From NCBI RefSeq assembly GCF_000186865.1, contig NW_008705579.1:1-64000 (forward strand): a stretch of DNA of 64,000 bases. Direction: 5' to 3'. The notes beneath the pieces are model-generated. The model worked only from the letters and a program-made list of their open reading frames with translations, was not told the origin of the DNA and searched no databases. Position 1 is the stretch's first letter. Each line of letters opens with the position of its first letter. Below are positions 59,315-64,000 of the stretch, piece by piece. Source of the DNA: Aureococcus anophagefferens (Eukaryota > Sar > Pelagophyceae > Pelagomonadales > Pelagomonadaceae). The position numbers and the translations under genes are program-made.

Positions 59315-61486
59315 ATGGGCGTGCCGATGCACGCGAGCGCGAGCGCGCCCGTGCTGCTGCCGCCGCCCACGGGCGAGCGGGCGGCGACGGCGCGGACGCG
59401 CTGCAGCACGGCGCGCGCGAGCACGGCGCGGAGCTCCGTGAGCAGCTCGCGGCGCCAGCGCGTCGCCACGGGCGCGACGAACCGGCCGCGCAAGGAGAAG
59501 AGCTTCCGGAGCTCCCAGTCGACGCCCGCGCTCGCCTCCCAGGCGTCGCAGCGCGACGGCCTGCCCGAGGGCGTGCACGGCACGCCCGCGACGCCCGGCC
59601 CGCTGAGCGTGGACCGGTCCGCGGCGTTTTGCACGCGGCGCGTGCCCAAGGACCAGCGGCGGCTGCAGATGGCCACCTGGGACGCCGCGGTCATCTCGAC
59701 GGCCAAGGACTGGGTCACGGAGTCGCAGGCGACGCTGGGCCAGTACGACGTCGACGAGGAGCACTCGGAGGCGAACATCCTGGACCAGGAGGCGAAGAAG
59801 CGCGAGGTCGCCATCCGGGCCCAGAACAAGCGCCTCTACATCAAGGCGCGCGACAAGCTCGCGCAGCTCGCGGCGCACCGCTACGGGAGCATCAGGGACA
59901 TGTTCCGCCAGCTCGACAAGAACGTCGACGGCACGATCTCGCTGGAGGAGTTCTCGACGGCCATGAAACGGCGCAACCTCGAGAAGCTCTTCCCGCGCGA
60001 GCAGCAGCGCATCATCTTCGAGGCCATCGACTCGAACTACACGGAGTCGCTCGAGGTCGACGAGCTCGTCCGGTTCTTGGACAGCGACGACCGCCTGGAA
60101 GATCCCGCGTCCCACGAGGCCATCCCCGTGCCCAAGGACGGCGGCGTCGTCGCCCGCGCCGTCGAGCAGCACGGCGTGTCGGCGCTGCGCATGGTCGAGA
60201 AGGTCCAGCTGCCGCCGAACCTGCGGGCCGTGAAAGATAAGATCATCGACGCGATCTTCATCAAGACGCGGAACCAGCACATCATGGACGGCGGCCACAA
60301 CCAGGCCGAGTTCCTGATGAACACCTTCAAGCAGTGGGACCACGACATGAGCGGGATTCTGTCGCCGCGGGAGCTCGTCCGGGCTCTGGGGCCCCAGCAC
60401 CTGAACCTCGGTTTGGAGCCCAAGGACGTCCGCGACTTGGTGAACCACATGGACACGGACAACGACGGCACGATCTCCTACAAGGAGTTCGTGCGCTTTC
60501 TGGAATTGACGGACATCGAGCCGGATTTTAACCCCTTCTTCGACCACCGCAACCGCGAGCTCATCAACCTGAAGAAGATCTCGGAGGCGCCCTGGCAGTG
60601 GGAGGCGACGACGGACGACGCGCAAAAGTACATCGACGACCTCGAGGCGCAGCGGTTGGCCGATGCCGCCTCCACGGAGAAGCCGCCCATCCTCCTCTCG
60701 AAGAAGGACCACAGCGAGGGCTACATCCGGCCCTTGGTCTCGTCCCAGGAGCTCGTCGGCTTCAACGAGACGATGCGCCTCCGGAACGCGACCGCGGGCA
60801 CCAAGGCCGCCCTCCGCGTGCTCAAGGACTCGGCCCACGTCTTCGAGGACATGTCGCTCACGAAGCAGTCCCAGCTCAGCGCCATCTGCCCGCGCTTCGT
60901 GCCGCCGCCGCCGACGGACTGGGCGCGCACGGGCTACGGCGGCGACGGCATCGACTCCAAGTCCGCCCTCTTCCTCAAGAAGGAGGACCGCTTCAACACG
61001 ACGGCGAACGCCTACTTCAAGCCCCTGCTCTACGTGCCCAACAAGCCCGTGAGCCGCGACTGCGTCTCCGACGCGGACCGCGACCGCGCGCACCGGGCTT
61101 CCGTCGCGGACGCGCGGCAGGCCCGCACACTCCGGAACCACGAGTCCATCGCCGCCCAGCGCCTCCTCGACGAGCAGATGCGCTTCATGAACGAGGAGCA
61201 GAAGCTCAAGCAGAAGGCCACGGAGATGCTGAACTACTTCAAGACGACGTACGAGAAGGACCTCACGGCCGTGCGCAAGGGCCCGCCCGAGGTCATGCAG
61301 CGCCGCCAGCACAAGAAGCTCTACACGCGCATGTGGGGCGGCTCGCGGACGAACATGCTCCACAGCGCGAACCGCCAGTCGAACTACTTCGACGGCGGCA
61401 CGACCGCGTCCCTCATCGGCCAGAACGTCAAGCGCATCCACATCGCGCCGGACCCCTTCGGGTCCAAGGTGCGCGGGACGACATAG
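59315..61486 (+). CDS. EF-hand calcium-binding protein, likely axonemal or cytoskeletal
   Basis: 723 residues from the first ATG at 59315 (MGVPMHASASAPVLLPPPTG); the longer reading begins at TTG. After a Ser/Arg-rich N-terminus and KDQRRLQMATWDAAVISTAK it has EF-hand pairs: DKNVDGTISLEEF (canonical), DSNYTESLEVDEL, DHDMSGILSPREL and DTDNDGTISYKEF (canonical). The C-terminal third has MRFMNEEQKLKQKATEMLNYF coiled coil and RMWGGSRTNMLHSANRQSNYFDG, basic and aromatic. Architecture resembles EF-hand proteins of flagella; this is inferred. It diverges from the GH32 gene across 213 bp. Confidence 0.85.
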   Translation: MGVPMHASASAPVLLPPPTGERAATARTRCSTARASTARSSVSSSRRQRVATGATNRPRKEKSFRSSQSTPALASQASQRDGLPEGVHGTPATPGPLSVDRSAAFCTRRVPKDQRRLQMATWDAAVISTAKDWVTESQATLGQYDVDEEHSEANILDQEAKKREVAIRAQNKRLYIKARDKLAQLAAHRYGSIRDMFRQLDKNVDGTISLEEFSTAMKRRNLEKLFPREQQRIIFEAIDSNYTESLEVDELVRFLDSDDRLEDPASHEAIPVPKDGGVVARAVEQHGVSALRMVEKVQLPPNLRAVKDKIIDAIFIKTRNQHIMDGGHNQAEFLMNTFKQWDHDMSGILSPRELVRALGPQHLNLGLEPKDVRDLVNHMDTDNDGTISYKEFVRFLELTDIEPDFNPFFDHRNRELINLKKISEAPWQWEATTDDAQKYIDDLEAQRLADAASTEKPPILLSKKDHSEGYIRPLVSSQELVGFNETMRLRNATAGTKAALRVLKDSAHVFEDMSLTKQSQLSAICPRFVPPPPTDWARTGYGGDGIDSKSALFLKKEDRFNTTANAYFKPLLYVPNKPVSRDCVSDADRDRAHRASVADARQARTLRNHESIAAQRLLDEQMRFMNEEQKLKQKATEMLNYFKTTYEKDLTAVRKGPPEVMQRRQHKKLYTRMWGGSRTNMLHSANRQSNYFDGGTTASLIGQNVKRIHIAPDPFGSKVRGTT

Positions 61487-61649
61487 GCGCGCGGCGAGGG
61501 CTCGCCGACGGCGCCGGCCGCGGAGGCCGCGACGCCCCCGCCGATCATCCGGCGCGTAACCTGGGAGCGGCGTTTTTTTTGCCTTTTGGATGAAGTGCAA
61601 CAAGCAGCCCCGATTTTTTCTCGGTGCGATGGAGCTCTAGAATTCCAAG

Positions 61650-64000
61650 ATGAGGCAGCCCATCTACCGCACGTTCGCGCTGCTCGTCGCGATCGCGTGC
61701 GCCGCGAGCGCCGCGAACGACACGACAACGCCGTCCGCCGCGCCGTCCAGCGCGCCGCCCACGGCGTCGGCCGCGCCGACGACAACACCATCCACCGCGC
61801 CGCCCACGAGTGCGCCGACCGCCACCCAGAAACCGAGCACGTCGCGCCCGACGACCGCACCGACCGCCACGCACGCGCCGAGCACGTCGTCGCCGACGGT
61901 CGCACCGACGGCCACGCAGCGACCGAGCACGTCGTCGCCGACCGCGACGCCCGCGCCGACGGCGACGCCGACCTACGGCGCGCCCTACCGCCGCGCGGCG
62001 TCCTGCGCGTCGCTCGCCGACATCAACGCCGAGCTCGCGCTTCTGGCAACGTCGCGCACGCCGCTCGCCGAGGCCGAGCTGAACATCACGCTCGCGGCGG
62101 ACGTGCTCGTCGCCGAGGCCGTCGCCGTCGACCACGGCCGCGTGACCATCGACGGCCGCGGCGCCCACGCGCTCGTCGGGAACGGCACGGACCGCCTCCT
62201 CTACGTCGCCGGCGGCGCGACGGCCGTGATCGCGAACGTGCCGCGCGCGAGCGGCGGCTCGGCGCGCGGCGACGGCGGCTTCGCGCTCGTCGACGAGCGC
62301 GGGTCGCTCCGGATCGCGAACTCGACGATCGCGGGCCACGCCGCGACGACCCACGGCGGCTGCATCATGGTGAAGAACTACGGCGCCCTCGACGTCGAGG
62401 ACAGCGCGATCTCGGACTGCGCGAACGCGCGGAACGGCGGCGGCCTCGCGGTCTACCGGTACTCGACGACGACCCTGAAGCATTCGTCCATCGCCCGCGC
62501 GACGGCCGGCGCCTTCGGCGGCTGCGTCTACACGAACGCCTTCGCCACGCTCGATCTGGTCGACAGCGTCCTCGAGGACTGCGTCTCGGGCGCGAAGGGC
62601 GGCGCGATCTCCATCTTCCAGGCCGCGGCGGCGACGCTGACGCGGACCACCGTGCGCCGCGGCGCCGCGGCCATCGACGGCGGCGGCCTGCGCGCCTACC
62701 GGAGCTCGTCCTACGTGCTCGTGGACTCGACCGTCGAGAACTGCACCGCGGGCCAGGACGGCGGCGGCGCGTTCGTCGACCAGAGCGCGACGCTGGCGCT
62801 CTCCGGCGCCTCGGCGATGGACGGCAACGCCGCCGCGCGCAACGGCGGCGGCGTCGCCTGCGCGTCGTCGGCGCTCGTGGCGCTCGACGGCGCCGCCGTG
62901 TCGAACAACGTCGCGCTCGGCGGCGGCGGCGGCGTCCACGCGCCCGCGGCCGTCGTCGCCTGCTCGAGCTGCGCCGTCGTCGGCAACCACGCCCCGAACG
63001 GCGGCGGCGGCGGCGTCGGCCTCGCGTCGGCGGCGGCGCTGCGCGTCGACGGCGCCGCGGTCTTCGCGGGCAACTCCGCGCTCCGCGGCGGCGCCGTCGA
63101 CGCGGACGCGGCCGCGGTGGACGTGCTCGGCGCGGCGACGTTCGCGAACAACAGCGCCGTCGAGGCCGGCGGCGCCGTCGCCGTGCGGGGCGGCGCGCTC
63201 GTCGCGTCGGGCACCTGCGCGGTGCTCGCGCTCACGGTAGACTGGTCGGCGTCGACGGCGGCGGCGGGCACGGGCACGTACCTCCTCGAGTGCGGCGGAT
63301 CCCACCTCGACGCGACGGGCGCGTCCATGGCGGGCACGATCGACGCGGGCGCGGCGACGACGACGTACTGCGTGGCCGCGGGCGCCTGCGAGCTCCGCGT
63401 CGGGTCGACGCTCGACTTCAACGGCTGGGTCGGCGGCGTCTTTTCGCTCGCGGGCTCCGCGGACCTCGCGCTGGAAGGGACCCTGCCTCCGGGCAACGCG
63501 TCCTACACCTTCGCCTTCGACGTTGCGGCGCAACCCGGCGACGCAGCCGCGTCCTTCGAGGGCAACGCCGCGGCCCTCGGCGGCGCCCTGGCCGTCGACG
63601 AGGGCGGCGCGGCGACGGTCTACGCGGCGCGCTTCGCGGGCAACGCCGCGGAGGGCGACACCGTCGGCGCGGGCGGCGGCGCGGCGCGCGTCGGCCCGGA
63701 GAGCGCCGCCATCTTCGTCGAGTGCGTCTTCGACGGCAACGGCGCGCCGTCGGCGTCCGGCGGCGGCGTCGCCGTCGCGTCGGGCGGCGGCGTCAGCTTG
63801 CGGGCCGTCGACGCGTTCGGGAACGTCGCGGGCGGCAGCGGCGGCTTCCTGTACCTGGACCGGAGCCCGTCGGCCGCGGCGGAGGATTTAGAATGCGCCG
63901 GCAACGTCGCGGGCGACGCCGGCGGCGCCGTCTACGTGGCCCAGTGCGACTCCGCGGCCGTCGCGTTCACGCGGCTGAACGCGACGGGCAATCGCGCGGC
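61650..64000 (+). CDS. Secreted right-handed beta-helix surface protein, 3' end beyond window
   Basis: Open from ATG 61650 to the window edge (783 codons, no stop). Signal peptide MRQPIYRTFALLVAIACAAS, then a Pro/Thr/Ser-rich stalk (residues ~23-110). After this come repeated GG-rich coils with GGCI, GGGLAVYRYSTTTLKHSSI, GGCVYTNAF, GGAISIFQAA and GGGAFVDQSATLALSG, each about 20-30 residues with a hydrophobic alternation, as in Pmp/pectate-lyase-type parallel beta-helices. Isolated Cys pairs occur (DCANA, NCTAG). Likely a surface or wall protein, sharing the stalk style of the other large genes here. Confidence 0.82.
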   Translation, partial: MRQPIYRTFALLVAIACAASAANDTTTPSAAPSSAPPTASAAPTTTPSTAPPTSAPTATQKPSTSRPTTAPTATHAPSTSSPTVAPTATQRPSTSSPTATPAPTATPTYGAPYRRAASCASLADINAELALLATSRTPLAEAELNITLAADVLVAEAVAVDHGRVTIDGRGAHALVGNGTDRLLYVAGGATAVIANVPRASGGSARGDGGFALVDERGSLRIANSTIAGHAATTHGGCIMVKNYGALDVEDSAISDCANARNGGGLAVYRYSTTTLKHSSIARATAGAFGGCVYTNAFATLDLVDSVLEDCVSGAKGGAISIFQAAAATLTRTTVRRGAAAIDGGGLRAYRSSSYVLVDSTVENCTAGQDGGGAFVDQSATLALSGASAMDGNAAARNGGGVACASSALVALDGAAVSNNVALGGGGGVHAPAAVVACSSCAVVGNHAPNGGGGGVGLASAAALRVDGAAVFAGNSALRGGAVDADAAAVDVLGAATFANNSAVEAGGAVAVRGGALVASGTCAVLALTVDWSASTAAAGTGTYLLECGGSHLDATGASMAGTIDAGAATTTYCVAAGACELRVGSTLDFNGWVGGVFSLAGSADLALEGTLPPGNASYTFAFDVAAQPGDAAASFEGNAAALGGALAVDEGGAATVYAARFAGNAAEGDTVGAGGGAARVGPESAAIFVECVFDGNGAPSASGGGVAVASGGGVSLRAVDAFGNVAGGSGGFLYLDRSPSAAAEDLECAGNVAGDAGGAVYVAQCDSAAVAFTRLNATGNRA

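Noticed and set aside
59186..61603. 805-codon minus-strand ORF opposite the EF-hand gene
   Set aside because: No domains and shadow composition; the plus-strand frame has canonical EF-hands.

Overview
The window is nuclear DNA of a photosynthetic eukaryote with a complex plastid. It is very GC-rich (by eye about 65-70% G+C, strong C/G bias at third codon positions). Genes are dense on both strands, introns are short (59-65 bp) or about 200 bp, and plastid/thylakoid targeting signals sit beside flagellar-type EF-hand, Tousled-like kinase and photolyase genes. Three of the introns are short DNA transposons of the 'introner' type, with terminal inverted repeats and 8-bp target duplications. That combination points to a pelagophyte such as Aureococcus anophagefferens. 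The species name is an inference.

Layout. 1-18.2 kb: two giant cell-surface genes, each encoding three seven-bladed FG-GAP/VCBS beta-propellers (one on minus, running off the left edge; one on plus with a GPS-like region and membrane segments). Between them are a Tousled-like kinase, a basic low-complexity protein and a secreted protein split by an introner. 18-33.7 kb: folate/biopterin-type transporter, a thylakoid-lumen protein, a plastid protein with MSPEQM repeats, a CRY-DASH-like photolyase, a glycosyltransferase, an aldo/keto reductase and a CmcI-type methyltransferase. A patch at 30.5-33.5 kb is built from duplicated pieces of neighbouring genes. 33.7-37.1 kb: an AT-rich island, wholly unlike its surroundings, with one giant-virus-like gene and several families of internal repeats.

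37.2-46.6 kb: a multi-pass membrane protein, a mucin-like Pro/Thr stalk protein, mitochondrial ribosomal protein bL9, and a membrane-anchored MYND-finger methyltransferase split by a second introner. 46.6-54.2 kb: three adjacent minus-strand paralogues that join LOTUS (OST-HTH) RNA-binding domains with CCCH, cold-shock-like or RRM domains, hnRNP Q acidic-like helical modules and PAM2-like motifs. Two of them end in a U-box ubiquitin-ligase domain. This cluster is the best candidate for an undescribed system: RNA-guided or poly(A)-binding-protein-guided ubiquitin ligases. 54.4-64 kb: TraB-family protein, a PAP/fibrillin-DoxX-like fusion, a small acidic protein, a GH32-like protein lacking two of three catalytic residues, an EF-hand protein, and a beta-helix surface protein that runs off the right edge.

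Several genes are broken by single-base frame changes in GC-rich or homopolymer tracts. These are most simply assembly or sequencing errors, and each is noted with the reading that restores the protein. A 307-base run of N lies inside the second propeller gene. No tRNA, rRNA or CRISPR array was recognised. Most long ORFs opposite real genes are compositional shadows and are omitted.
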